NCBI GenBank assembly: GCA_002812745.2
Contig: NCSJ02000018.1
Location: 1-64,000, forward strand
Reading direction: 5' to 3'
Source of the DNA: Scytalidium lignicola
Taxonomy: Eukaryota > Ascomycota > Leotiomycetes
Length of the DNA: 64,000 nt
A model generated the notes under the pieces. It made no database searches, was not told the origin of the DNA, and saw nothing but the letters and a program-made list of their open reading frames with translations. Every line of letters starts with the position of its first letter. The stretch's first letter is position 1. This document shows, piece after piece, positions 1 through 10,863 of this stretch. A program made the position numbers and the translations under genes.

Positions 1-1
1 A

Positions 2-151
2 CCTCCTCCGGGTGCTGGCCCACCACAACCACCTTCTGGCGCTGCTCGTCCTGCCGCCTTACTTGGTGAAATCCAGATGGGCAAGGCACTCAAGAAGACA
101 CAGACGAGGGATAAGAGTGGCGCCGCCGTTGCCGGTAGAGTTTTAAACTAA
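2..151 (+). CDS. PAN1: 3' end of PAN1-like actin/endocytosis scaffold (partial)
   Basis: Only the last 49 codons are present; the gene begins before the window. The frame reads a proline/glycine-rich stretch, then a WH2-type actin-binding motif ([17 protein letters not shown]) and a tail ending AAVAGRVLN before a TAA at 149-151. Fungal Pan1 proteins end with a proline-rich segment and a WH2 motif followed by a very similar tail; Pan1 activates Arp2/3 at cortical actin patches during endocytosis. The family call rests on this tail only. Other WH2 proteins such as verprolin or WASP are less likely, because the motif sits at the extreme C-terminus. Confidence 0.72.
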   Translation, partial: PPPGAGPPQPPSGAARPAALLGEIQMGKALKKTQTRDKSGAAVAGRVLN

Positions 152-870
152 AGTAGACATGAAAATGACTTGACTATTGTGTATTAGCGTTGAAGCGTGG
201 CATTGATGCTTACGAGGGGATGACTAGTTTGACTGCAGCAGTGTATCATTACGTGGAGGGTAGCTTTCGATAATGTATTTGAGATGTAGCAAATGTTTAA
301 GAGTTAGATTAAACCGAGTTTGATATTTAGTTTTGAGGTCGATGCAGTCTCATACATTTCAAAGCGTAGGCAAGACCTCGAGTTAAGCTTCTCTCACTCT
401 AATGAGATTATCTAAATCTTTTTACAAATCGACTTTGTGTCGAGTAGCCAGTGGTATGCAAACAAAGACCTATAGACAACTTTCCAACCCTGTACTGCCT
501 CAATTTCCCATTACCAACAAAGGTAAAAGGTATAAGGTATTAAATGCCTTTAGGCATGCACTAACTCGGGATACCCAAATCAGGTATGACCCCGTTATCC
601 TGGGAAGACTGCCCCATACGAGTACGATTCCGCTTCAGGAGCTGGGGAGGCTCAGGTAATGTTCCGTACCCATGCCTAAGTCATATGATAGGTGGTGATG
701 TGCGAACACTAAACCCCTTCGCTCCACATAGCGGTGTAGATGTGAGCAGAAGATTCGTGTAGGTAGCAGTTTTGCTATACTCGTTCTCAAATCGAGATAC
801 TATTAAAAGGACCCGAGAAGAATGGATTGATGTGTAGAATTATTTCTTGTCGTAATTCTAGAGGAATATC
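152..870. other. Convergent intergenic region PAN1-TRM140
   Basis: This is the 3' flank of both neighbours. An 85-codon ORF at 402-659 (+) has no recognisable features and is probably chance. I see no RNA gene or repeat. Confidence 0.5.
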
Positions 871-2244
871 TCAACCTGCGGAGACAGATGGTACCGGTTT
901 TCTAAAACGGCCTTGAAGCCAACATCGATACATCTTTGTCTTCTGGGCTCTGTTGACCAGCAGTCTCCTGTCAACTCCAAGGTCAATGACTTCGAAGCCA
1001 GTTTTGAGGTTAGACTGTTGGTCCGCAGAGCCATCTGACTGATGATCTTCAGGATTATTAGCCTTACTTTCTTTCCCTGTCCATATCTGTGAGAGCTCAT
1101 CTTCGTCGAAGAAGTATACTCGAGTGCCATCTCCACGGATATAAAAGTTCTCTTCTAGATACCGGCCCTTTTTAAATCGTACCTGGGCAAGATCACCGCG
1201 TCCGTAATCTCGGAATAAAACTTCACCGCCAGGCTTGAGGAGTCTAAAAACATTTTCAACGGCTCGTGCCCACTCAGAAGGTGCCAGTGCAGAAAAGATG
1301 AATATCATGACTACAATATCAACGGATCCCTCGGTGAGGTCTGCCGGAAGCTCATCTCCAGCGACATCCCAAACGTCTGCCTGGATATTTTTCAGGTCAT
1401 AAGCGTCGTGTTTACGTATCAAATCCACGGCTTTTTTGGAGAAATCGCATGCATGAATTTTGAGATTTGGATTGTGATTATGAGCAAGAATAGGATAGGC
1501 TGTATTGCCGGCGCCNGCACCCACTTCGAGTAATACTACAGAGCCCGAGTCCGCTTGCGTTATCTTGGAGAGCACAGGAAACTCCTGTTGCAACCACTTT
1601 CTATCCTTGAAGAAATTTACAGTATTATTCTTGTAAAATTGGTTCCACCACTTTGCCGGATCGGAATTGAATCTTTCTATATAATATTCACCGTCAGTTT
1701 TATTGTGCGTTGATAGGATATTTCAAGGTACAGTAAACATTGGGGATATAGAGTGTGCATAATCAGATAGGAGCGAAAGACTTTTATGGAATTTGTTTCG
1801 TTCATGGGTACAAGACCTCAGATGAACTATGCATTGTTTTCAAATCATCATGAAGGCAGTTGGTTGCTAGCCCATTAAAAAAAAATTGAGGAGAAAAACC
1901 GCAGTGGGAAACAGAGGGGGGAAAAACGTACTCTTGTCAAATTCCGAGACCGGTGCCTCTCGCTGTTTAGCATACTGCAATTCAGCATACTCTTTATAAT
2001 CATCGTCAGTCTCAACATGATCCCAAGCGTTAAATTCGAAAACATCATCCTCTTGCTTCAAGAAACGAGAACCAAACTGGAAGGGATCACTTCTTTTCAG
2101 GCTATTCTCAGGATCGTGGGACCTGTGTGGTGGCACCTCCTGGGTAGTCACATTCTTTGCAGTAGGTGCAAGGCTGACCGTCAGAGACAAGGAGGACATA
2201 GGCTGGTCAAGCGATGTCTCTCCCTCTGTCTGGGTCGAATCCAT
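871..2244 (-). CDS. TRM140: tRNA N3-methylcytidine methyltransferase (Trm140/METTL2-6 family)
   Basis: Two exons, complement(join(871..1676,1932..2244)), about 372 aa. The intron of 255 nt has a GTACGT donor, and splicing joins SEFDK to KRFNSDPAKWW, a block typical of this family. The enzyme methylates C32 of tRNA-Thr and tRNA-Ser using S-adenosylmethionine. Visible features are the N-terminal block FEFNAWDHVE, the SAM-binding motif EVGxGAGN near residue 156, the acidic strand HACDFSKKAV, the motif FRDYGRGDLAQVRF, and the C-terminal RRLLVNRAQKTKMYRCW. An N at 1516 falls in the glycine loop but encodes Ala whatever the base. The start is the ATG at 2244; the frame is open upstream only through a TTG. 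No actin-binding N-terminal extension (as in yeast Abp140) is present. Confidence 0.9.
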
Positions 2245-2784
2245 CTTTAGATTCAAAGCCAAATGCCTTTATGCAAAGGCACCCTCTCAGTTCAGTGTAG
2301 CTGTACCGCACAGGTACAGAAACCAAGTAACAAAACTGGTAGAAGGTGGAATGCNAAAAAAGTAAAAATAAAAAAAATTATACTTGTGTCTTTGATCGGT
2401 GAAGAAAAGAGAACAGAAGAAAATCTTAATAGGCCAAGTCAAGGTCTTAGCGTGGTTAGGCTCTACAAGCGAAGCGCACAATTCAAAGAAGAAAAAGTAC
2501 CCGAACTTAATCACTAGAGAACTTGCCGAGCAGCTGTCCAGCTTCTTCTTTTAGGTGGCCGCCAACCTGCTTTTTTGGCGGAACAAAATACCGACGACAG
2601 TTCGACTTTTTGTGACAGGGGCTCTTTTATATGACCTCACAATTGCTGTAAAGAAATACCAATATTCTCAATTGCCAAATTATTTAATTAGACCATGATC
2701 TCATCTTCTGTATAGCATTATTTCCCCTTGTAACACCATCTATATCATGAATAATTACGCCAATCACCCATTCTTTCAATAACA
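2245..2784. other. Divergent promoter region TRM140/COQ10
   Basis: 540 bp between two divergent starts. It contains an N beside an A run at 2355 and pyrimidine-rich tracts just before COQ10. No other feature is seen. Confidence 0.5.
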
Positions 2785-3516
2785 ATGGCGACCAAATTAC
2801 TCACACCTCGAGCTCTTCGGAGCCTGCCCTCCTCCGCGGCAGCAGCAAAGAGACTTCACCTCCAACGATCATTCATAACCCTCCCAGGCGCAACAACAGA
2901 GCCACAAAAAATCGCCACATCCCGAGTCCTCCCCTACAAAGCCGCAAGTCTCTACACCATAGTCGCAGACGTCGACAGCTATTCGAGCTTCCTTCCCTAC
3001 TGCCAATCCTCCAGAGTCACAAAATGGTCAGCTCCAGATGTAAATGGCAAGCGATGGCCCTCGCAGGCAGATTTAAAAGTGGGCTGGGGCGGATTCGAGG
3101 AGACCTTTACGAGTCGACTTTTCTGCGTTCCGGGAGAGGTCGTTGAAGCTCTGGGAGGAGAGGCAGTTACCAATCTTGCCAAATCCGCACTTACGCACCA
3201 TTCCTCCACCTTTGACGCCCCGGCTATAGCAAATAATCTCTTCCAGAGTATAAGCACACGGTGGACGATCAGGCCTCTACAACAAAGTAATTCTTCTTTT
3301 GTTGTTGGTGGTGGCTTAGGGTCTATAGATCAGACCGAGGTGAATCTTAATATTGAATTCCAGTTCGCGAATCCTATATATGCGGCGTTGAGCAAAGCCG
3401 TGACTCCCAAAATAGCAGGAATAATGATAGAGTCTTTTGAAAAGAGAGCGCAGGAGTTATTAGCCAGTTCTCTAGAAGGAGAGAAACATAACGGTTTAGA
3501 TAAAATCTCATATTGA
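2785..3516 (+). CDS. COQ10: Coenzyme Q-binding protein COQ10 (START domain), mitochondrial
   Basis: Single exon of 243 aa starting at the ATG at 2785. The first about 35 residues are rich in Arg, Ser and Ala and lack acidic residues, as expected for a mitochondrial presequence. From about residue 40 the polyketide-cyclase/START fold is recognisable: SRVLPYKAASLYTIVADVDSYSSFLPYC, the centre VGWGGFEETFTSRL, and the closing FANPIYAALSKAVTPKIAGIMIESFEKRA. COQ10 binds coenzyme Q and supports its synthesis and respiratory electron transfer at the inner membrane. A serine/histidine-rich insertion around residues 135-160 is somewhat longer than in yeast. The gene is divergent from TRM140. Confidence 0.92.
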   Translation: MATKLLTPRALRSLPSSAAAAKRLHLQRSFITLPGATTEPQKIATSRVLPYKAASLYTIVADVDSYSSFLPYCQSSRVTKWSAPDVNGKRWPSQADLKVGWGGFEETFTSRLFCVPGEVVEALGGEAVTNLAKSALTHHSSTFDAPAIANNLFQSISTRWTIRPLQQSNSSFVVGGGLGSIDQTEVNLNIEFQFANPIYAALSKAVTPKIAGIMIESFEKRAQELLASSLEGEKHNGLDKISY

Positions 3517-4314
3517 AAGAATAGATCTGTATAATAAATAAGATAAATAGGTGTTTGGGACTAGCATTGCATCTCTAGGTGTTGAGAAATAGATCATATC
3601 TTCATAAAATAAAATCCATAGAATGGGATAAAAACATTCTTTTTATAACTAAATCAACACCTTCTGAAATACAAACAACGTCGAGACCTTTTAACAAACG
3701 TATCTCAATATTAATAGTCTATATGGTATATCCGGATGCAAATGATTTGTCACACGCCTAGCCATCCCAACTATCAATATGAACCCAAGTAATACGCCAA
3801 TGCCGCCATCCCCAAACCCACATGACGTATTCCTCAGGTCAAGTTAAAAAACNAAAAAAAATGAAGACAAAGGAAAGAGGGAAAAGGTATCCTAAGACTA
3901 TCATAAATCATTGCAGCCATAAATCAGAGCGCCGTGCAAAAATCGCTAATCAAATAAGCNAAAAAAAACAAAGGAAACTATCCACTTTCTATCATCCCCT
4001 TATTGGCGCAAGACAAAACCCGGCCTTGTGACCGGGAAAAATTCATGCGTCTCTGAACAAAGTTATATGCAACCCAAAGAACAGCCAAATGACCCGCCTA
4101 GAGGAGAAATATCCCGCAAAGAAATGTCAAAGCTCGAAGAAAGCAAAGACAACAATTCCGCCCATACCTTGACAAACCCAATCAAGGTTGCCTGGGGAAG
4201 GTCAACCTATATTCGGTTCCATGGATAAGAAAATTGCAGTGCTGTTTCTGAAAAATCAGAATTTCTCGACAAAAATATGTTCCCCTTAGATTCGGCCAGA
4301 CAGGAGACTCGGAT
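3517..4314. other. Convergent intergenic region, AT-rich
   Basis: About 800 bp between two convergent 3' ends. It carries two N characters beside A runs (3853 and 3960). The small ORFs here are broken by these Ns and look like nothing known. Confidence 0.5.
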
Positions 4315-6562
4315 TCACATAACACGACAAGGGTCGTAGTGTTCAGCTTTTTTTGGACCTGAGAAACAGATGGCAATTAGTACATGTCCACTCTGTATAT
4401 GTCGTTTTAAGCACGAGATTACATACCTTTTCCCGACGGCTTAACTGGCTTGCCAGACATCCACGCTAATACTCCTTTAGGAGGCTCTGGTTTCTTTCTC
4501 GGTTTAGGCGCCGCGTCCACAATTACAACTTGGGGTCTAGAACCTGGTCCCTGCGGTCCCGGCGGAGGAGGCGGCGGACCACCACCACCACCACCTCCAC
4601 CAGGCCATCCCTGAGGAGGAGGTGGTGGTGGTCCTCTGTGTCCTGAAGGCGGTGGTCCATGATGTCGATTACCGTGAGCACTAGAAGGTCGGGCTCCGAA
4701 TGGTGGAAGAGCGCCAGCTGGAGGTCCAGGAGGAGGTTGTTTTGGCGGCTCTGGAATTGGCCACATGTGCATTGTGACTGACCAATCGGGCTCAATCATG
4801 GTTTCCCAAACTTGTGGCAGAATTATTTCTCCATTTGGTCCGATAAGATCGTAGTGTCCTTCTGCCACGTGAGCTCCTATGACATCTACATGGGCAAATG
4901 CCTGCTTAATGAGCTCCTCCATTCCCTAGATAGTTAACTAAGTCAGTATAATTCGATCGAGAAGCTAGAGACCTAAATGAACACGGAGCTACTTACAGCC
5001 CAAGTATGGCATAGGTGAAATGGGAAACTGAATTTTCGTCCAACGGCATCTTTGAACTTGATAGGCTTCTTCTTTTCGTCCTGTATCTTGTTCTGCATCT
5101 TGGTTAACGTCATTTCTTCAGCCTCCTTTCTTATTCTAGCCTCGTCGGCCTTCTTCTCTGCTGCAGCTTTCGCATCGGCTGCGGCCTTCGCTGCTGCGGC
5201 TGCCTTTTCCTCTTCCTGTTTCTTTCGCGCTTCTTCAGCCCCTTTCTTCTCTGCAGCTGCCCTTGCCTCTGCTACTTTAAGTTCCCAGGCTTTCCTTTCT
5301 GCTTCTTTGGCAGCTGCTGCCTCCACCGCTTTCTTTGCTGCGATTTCCTTGTCTATTACCTCCTGTCTAATCCTGTTGGCTTCTTTTCTTGCGTCTTCCT
5401 TGGCCTTCTCAATAGCTGATCTAGCGGACTCGGCCTCCNTTTTTAGCTTCCTCTCTAGCTCTATCAGCTTCTTTTTTTGGCTTCTTCCCTGGCCTTGTCA
5501 GCCTCCTGCTTAGCCATTTCCCTAGCTTTCTCTGCATCCTCCCTAGCTTTCTCGGCTTGCTTTCTGGCGTCTTCCCTGGCCTTTTCGGCATCCTGTCTAG
5601 CCTTCTCAAGGTCAATCTTCTGACTCTTCATAAGTTCCTCAATCGCGAGGAGCTTCTTCTCCACTTCGGGATCTGTTGCGTTGGCTTCCTGGACAGGCCA
5701 AGGAGGGGGGTAATACTGCTGCATATGCGGTGGGGGCATATTCGGGGAACCCATATACCCTTGATAGCCATACCCTCCTGGCCCTGGAGGGTGAGGTGGC
5801 GGAGGATACATTGGATCAGGAGATCCATAGCCCGGGGGAGCTAAGGCCCCCGCTGGATGGCCGAAATACCCAGCTCCAGGTCCTGGTTGCTGGGGCTGGG
5901 GTGAGAATGGGTTTGAATTTTGGTACTGGTAGGAATTCTGCGCTCCATATGGAGTCAATTGGCCAGCAGCAGCTCCGAATGGAGGAGCATATCCTGAGAA
6001 GGCACTCTGGGCATAGCCTGCCGCTCCTCCCCTCCCGCCGAATGCGGCAGATGGCGGTGCGTAGCCTCGCCCATAGCCTGGATACTCGTCTGGATCCACG
6101 CTGGAGGGTGGTATCGGCGCCGGGTGCCGACGAACGCGTGAAATAGCGGGTTGATGCGTTGTACGTTCTGAAGTGGTATGCCTGCGGGCAGGTTCTTGAC
6201 GTGAAGGTGGTCGACGGCTTTCGGATCTGTACCGTTGTGCGGCTCGTGGACGGGAAGCTGACTCGGATGGTTCGATCTCGTCAGAGTAGATAGGATCCCA
6301 GGTATCGTCTAAAGGGTCAGAATAGTCATGACTTCCCACGGCTGAAGGGACGTGAACGCCGGTACCTGAAGAACCCTCCTCGTCGGTGTAGGAGTCGGAA
6401 TGAGTAGAGCTATTGGAAGGCGATGGCTGTACGAATCGAGCGTTTCTTCTTCTAGATAGAAACATCAGAGCAATTCAACAGAGACATAAGCAGCGAGGGG
6501 TCGTGGAGTCAGAGGGCTGGGATCGGCTTCAGCCCTAGGTGGAGAGGGACAACTTACGACAT
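4315..6562 (-). CDS. Coiled-coil, ubiquitin-like-domain (ULD) protein with C-terminal CaaX box
   Basis: Proposed model: complement(join(4315..4358,4427..4925,4997..6451,6558..6562)), about 666 aa once two single-base excesses are ignored (N at 5439 and one T of the T7 run 5472-5478). Exon 1 is only ATGTC, followed by a canonical GTAAGT donor. In order: basic/serine-rich N-terminus; Gly-Pro-Tyr-rich segment (about 110-275); a long Ala-Glu-Lys coiled coil (about 280-445); a ULD block starting KPIKFKDAVGRKFSFPFHLCHTW (about 460-540); a poly-proline/glycine tail; and a last short exon ending in Cys-Arg-Val-Met. Introns 3 and 4 use GTAAGT and GTATGT donors; the last has a TACTAAT branch site. CRVM fits a farnesylation signal. 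Function is unknown; the architecture suggests a membrane-attached scaffold (inference). The two frame breaks look like sequencing errors, because the coiled coil continues without interruption. Confidence 0.78.
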
Positions 6563-9259
6563 CTAGCTAGCCCAATATAAAGGAATTATCTCCCCCTCGC
6601 GACTTTCTACCTGAGAGAGCCGGAGTGAAGATATCCTTCACAAGGACGGTGGTTTGTTGAGGTGGTGTAAGCCCCACGAGTGATGCACTGCCAATCGAGC
6701 TTGGCCGCCTTGTCTAGTGACTGGCTGGGCTCAAGTCTCTTGGGTAGGATCGAGGTTATGGAAAGATGCTGGCAAAGACGCCGGCGCGACCAAGCGGCGA
6801 GAGCGAGCGTCGGTATCTTGTGTGCGTTGTTCGTGCTGGTCTTTCGGTCTGGTCTGGTCTGGTCTGGTCTGGTCTGGTCTGGTCTGGTCTGGACGGGACG
6901 CTGGGAGGGGGCCAAGAGGGATGTTGATGTAGGGCGGCCGAGTGTTTGTGCGTGCGGAAGGGGGGAAACTGGTGCCTACTTAATCAGGTTTAGGTTAGCT
7001 CAGGCTTCATGCGCAATTGACAAGGACAAGGCTTCTTGTTCTTACTTGCTCCGGGGATTTAATTAGGAGAGGAGATCCTCACGTCGGCAACAATTGTGTT
7101 GAGGGCAGGCGAACAAGACCACGGCGGACAATAATATTTTTTTTTTGCAGCTGGGAGTGCGTGCTGCGTTGCTGGGCCGAAATTTCTCGACGTGGATGTA
7201 ATTATGCAGGACTTGGACGAGTAAGAGGAGAGCTGCGAGGGGTTGTTTTGGTTAGTGGGTCAACAAAACACGTCGGGTACGGCAACAGTCAATAATCACG
7301 GGATAAGGAAGAGAACGAGAGAGAAAGAAAAGACAAGGGGAGAAGTGACAGAACTCGAAAGACTCAGTCCACAGCTTCGCTCTAGATGGTCTCTCTCTCT
7401 TCTCTGACTCTCCACCTCGGACGCCCAGACTCCTCTCTGGCTGCAAGAGGGATGCACTACCACTACTGGTTTTGGGCCTTCATGCTCGATCAGGAGGAGT
7501 CCAGGACGCCGAAAGCAGAGCTCCACGCCGAAAAGGCCAGCTTTTGCAGGCGCAGAGTCATTCATTCTTCAAGGGCTCGGACGAGATCAGCTGGTAGACG
7601 TACCTTGTCCAATTCTAGACGCAAAAGCAGACAGCTGTCTAGGGGGATGTGGAGTTGCGGAGAGAGCAGAAGTATGGATGACTCGTTTCGGACGCTGGTG
7701 ATAATGCGAGTTCTGTATGCAAGATCCAGGAAAGAGGAATGACTACGAGACAACAGAGCAGGATGAATGCGCAGCCGAATGGAGACTGCGACACTGCAAC
7801 ACGACGGTTCCGTTTTGTATTTGTACTTGGGGTGTGTTTGTAAGCTGCGCTGTGGGTTATGTTTGTGTCTTTGGGGGGTGTTTTTCTTCTGCGCTGTCCC
7901 GGTGACTGGTGCAGGCACTGTAAGATGTAAATGGTTTCTAGTAGTGTAAGGCGGGAATAGAGTGCGATGACGTTTCCGTAATGGTAAAAAGAAATTCTCC
8001 TTCTTTCCCTTCTTCTTTAGGGTGAAGCTTCTTTTTTCAGGAAAGTGTTGGCTGCTGGGGCCGATCAATAGGCTCAGTAATGGGACAGTGTAAATGGTAC
8101 TGCAATTGGGCCACGGTGGATGGCTGAGGGAGGAATTCTAGGCTATGTGCTGTGCTGTACAGCAATGACAGCGATGTGTGCTTGCTGCGGTTGACCTGGG
8201 GATATGCAGGCTCACGTTTTCCTTCTAGCTGGTTTCTTGTGATCTTGAAGGTGGCGATGTTCGCGCAGATACATTCTTCTGGTGCGTTGCGATTGGGGGC
8301 GAGACTTTGCGTGGCTCTCGGCAAGGCGAGAGGCAGCGAGAAAGGACGGACGAAAACAACCGCCTTACTAAACGCAAGGACGACACAAGGACGAAACAAG
8401 TAACACCGCCTTGCGAGCGAATGCACGAGGGCTCCAGTTGTTGAGTTTGCGGGGGGATCCGCCTGAGGGGATTCGATGGTATTTTTTCTCTTGAGACTGC
8501 AGCTCTGTTCGACTTACGAGAGACCCGGGCAGCATTCACGAGGTTATATATGTACGCTTACATTACACAGGCCGGGCACACACATTTGGCACATATCTGG
8601 CACATATCTGGTATCGTGTTCATTGCTGGACTAGCTGGTTCTACATGAGTTGTCGGTCCTGGATCCTTCCCCCCGAAGCAAAAATCTTCTCGAGGAGTCA
8701 TCAACAACGAGCCTAAGAAGAAGAAAAGAAGGAGATTGAAGGCATCGTCTGGTCAATCAATGACTCGCAGACTCGTAGAGCTTCTGCCCAAGCCCTAAGG
8801 CGCACGCCCAAGGGCTCGAATATCCCACGGTTGCTGCCCAAAACTCGCCGCAAGAGGTCATCGTGTGGTCTGGCCGCCAGCGTTAGTCCGCGAACGATTG
8901 GGCCTCGCTGTGCCACGGTGCGGGTTGATCCGCTGGAAGGCTGCCGTCATCTCAGATCTTTGCTGGCCCCTCGTTTCGTTTGCCTCCCTCCTCTCGCCTT
9001 CCTTCTCAGGTACCAATCGACGCAAGGAAACCGGAGCGCGACGTAATGTACCGACCAAGCCATGAACTTTTTCTGTCACACATTCTCCCATCCTTCATAC
9101 GGAAATTGGACAGGAAGTCACCGGAAAATGGCTTCCTCTGTAAAAACTCGATCCAGCAGTGGGTCTTGCTAACGCCAGAGCAAAGAAAGTTGGGATATTC
9201 AGGACCCAAATAGACCGTACCTTGCATGGTTCGGCGTGCCGCGGGCATTAAAACACATT
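6563..9259. other. 2.7 kb gene-poor upstream region of the ULD gene
   Basis: No ORF on either strand shows recognisable domains or consistent splice-joined frames. Many short ORFs are Arg/Ser-rich translations of GC-skewed sequence. It holds a nine-unit GGTCT microsatellite (6846-6890). It may contain a long 5' leader, a regulatory region or a noncoding RNA; the sequence does not decide. Confidence 0.45.
6846..6890. repeat. (GGTCT)9 microsatellite
   Basis: Nine perfect pentanucleotide units in a row, about 285 bp upstream of the ULD protein start codon. On the gene's strand the unit reads AGACC. Confidence 0.97.
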
Positions 9260-10396
9260 TCATCGCGTGTTGGGTGCCGAATCTTTCTTCAGCAGTTCCT
9301 GAGCCGCGGCGACCTCACTTTCATCGTAGCCCACCCAGCCTGGCTCACCGCCAGTACTCCGTCGAACAATTTCTGCCAGTTTGGCAGTTGCCGTTTCGTT
9401 GAGGCGCTCGATCGTCTTAACGTCTGGTAGCGAAACCTCGCCTTCTGTCTTTGACGGCCGTGAGTTTTGTGGCAGACGTGTTAAGAGTCGACTGGTCACC
9501 TATGCAGTGTTACGAGAGCAAGAGACAATCTATACTTGGGATGGCTTACCAGCTTCAGTCCGTAATAGCCGCGAAGGTAATCGTTGCATAATTCAATGCT
9601 CCTGCAGAATCGACGCATCGATTCAGCAAGGTATTTATCACTATTAGCATCGCCATTCGCAGCAGAAGCCGCCATGAAAAGCGCTTCGCCTAGACGAGCA
9701 TGTATCTGGGATCGAATCAGAATAATGCGCACAGCACGATAGATATGGGGTTTAACGAACATTCCAGCCATTCGGCGTTATAAGGAGAACCTCTTCCCAA
9801 GCAAAAATGCCTTGTGCATACATGCCTTGGGAGAGGTAGAGGTCTCCCAGCTCGGCCCAAGCCTCTGCATCCGTTGGAGAGGCATCAAGAAATTGATTCA
9901 GTGCTGTAATCGTTTCCGGGATCTTTTGCAGTGACTTGAGAAGCGCAATACGTCGTTTTGACACAGGCTGGACAGAATATCAGCCAAATTCCATTTCCGT
10001 TCCTCTATTCGTACTAACCATATTGCTCGGATCCTTAGCTAAGATCTCTTCGTATTCTCGGAGTACTTTCTGTAGAGCTGCATCATCCTCCGCAGTAGCT
10101 TCCTGAAACAGCCCTTTGAATGCCATCACTCTCTCATTTTCGGCCCCAAAGCGTTGCGTCAGTCTATCTAGGCATAAGTGAGCAGAGTCCTCGTCGCCAG
10201 TTCGCAAGCAGGAGATTAAGAGGTTCTCGTAAGTCGTCCATAGGTCTGCAGACTCGGCTGCAGACAAGATAGAAGCTAATAAATTAGGAGAGGTAGAAGA
10301 AGGTGTGCTATTCAATATTGCTGGAGCTTTTTGAGAGAGCTGGAGAGCTGCAGCCGGTGACAAGTGCAACGGAGGTTGCAAAAGTGCGGAGCTCAT
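9260..10396 (-). CDS. EMC2: ER membrane protein complex subunit 2 (TPR protein)
   Basis: Four exons, complement(join(9260..9499,9550..9705,9761..9967,10019..10396)), 326 aa, with introns of 50-55 nt. The protein is an all-helical TPR-like scaffold. The blocks REYEEILAKDPSNM, SKRRIALLKSLQKIPETI, ALNQFLDASPTDAEAWAELGDLYLSQGMYAQGIFAWEEVLLITPN and NDYLRGYYGLKL match the conserved middle of EMC2/Oca3. EMC2 is the cytosolic cap of the EMC insertase that places tail-anchored and multipass proteins in the ER membrane. The start is the first ATG of the open frame at 10396. The gene is divergent from APL5. Confidence 0.9.
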
Positions 10397-10863
10397 GATG
10401 CAAAAGTATTAGGGAGGTTAACGGACAAAGAACTTCCTATATGCGCTGGAATTTGAACAAATCGAGGGCTGATAGTATGGAGTAGAGGTTTCGATGCTCA
10501 ATGTTGATATCAAACCTTCAAGAGGACAGCTCTAGTTAGATACCTTTCCATTTACCCACGTTTTGATGCCTGGTTTTTGTGGTATTAATTCCTCAGGCAT
10601 TAAACAATGATGACGCGCTTAAGTACGTACGTACGTACCTTCACAGAAGTGATGAATGAAGTAGCGGGGCGTGTGCATTGTTCCACGAAAGCTTATCATC
10701 AGCAGCGATGGCAGTCGCAACGCGAATATAAATCTGGTCCCTGACCTACTACCTGTCATGTCTCCACCTCTAATCTCACTTCTCCACCTCCTTCGCCGTG
10801 TGTAATTTTGACGATCCCTGCTGCAAATGGCCCGAGGGAAGACTTAGACCATAAACCATAGCA
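10397..10863. promoter_or_regulatory. Divergent promoter region EMC2/APL5
   Basis: 467 bp between two start codons. It contains a short run of alternating ACGT/TACG (about 10622-10638), which is self-complementary. No TATA box can be assigned with confidence. Confidence 0.4.

Noticed and set aside
402..659. 85-codon ORF as a gene
   Set aside because: No domain, no splice context, convergent intergenic location; composition fits chance.
5464..6465. Start of the ULD gene at the ATG at 6465 (MFLSRRR) with a stop at 5464
   Set aside because: A better model uses ATGTC at 6558-6562 with a GTAAGT donor and a TCTAG acceptor. The stop at 5464 comes from a one-base-too-long T7 run, since the coiled coil continues in the next frame.
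7562..8539. Minus-strand ORFs of 168, 129 and 104 codons upstream of the ULD gene
   Set aside because: They overlap each other in different frames, are Arg/Ser/Leu-biased and show no domain or intron continuity.
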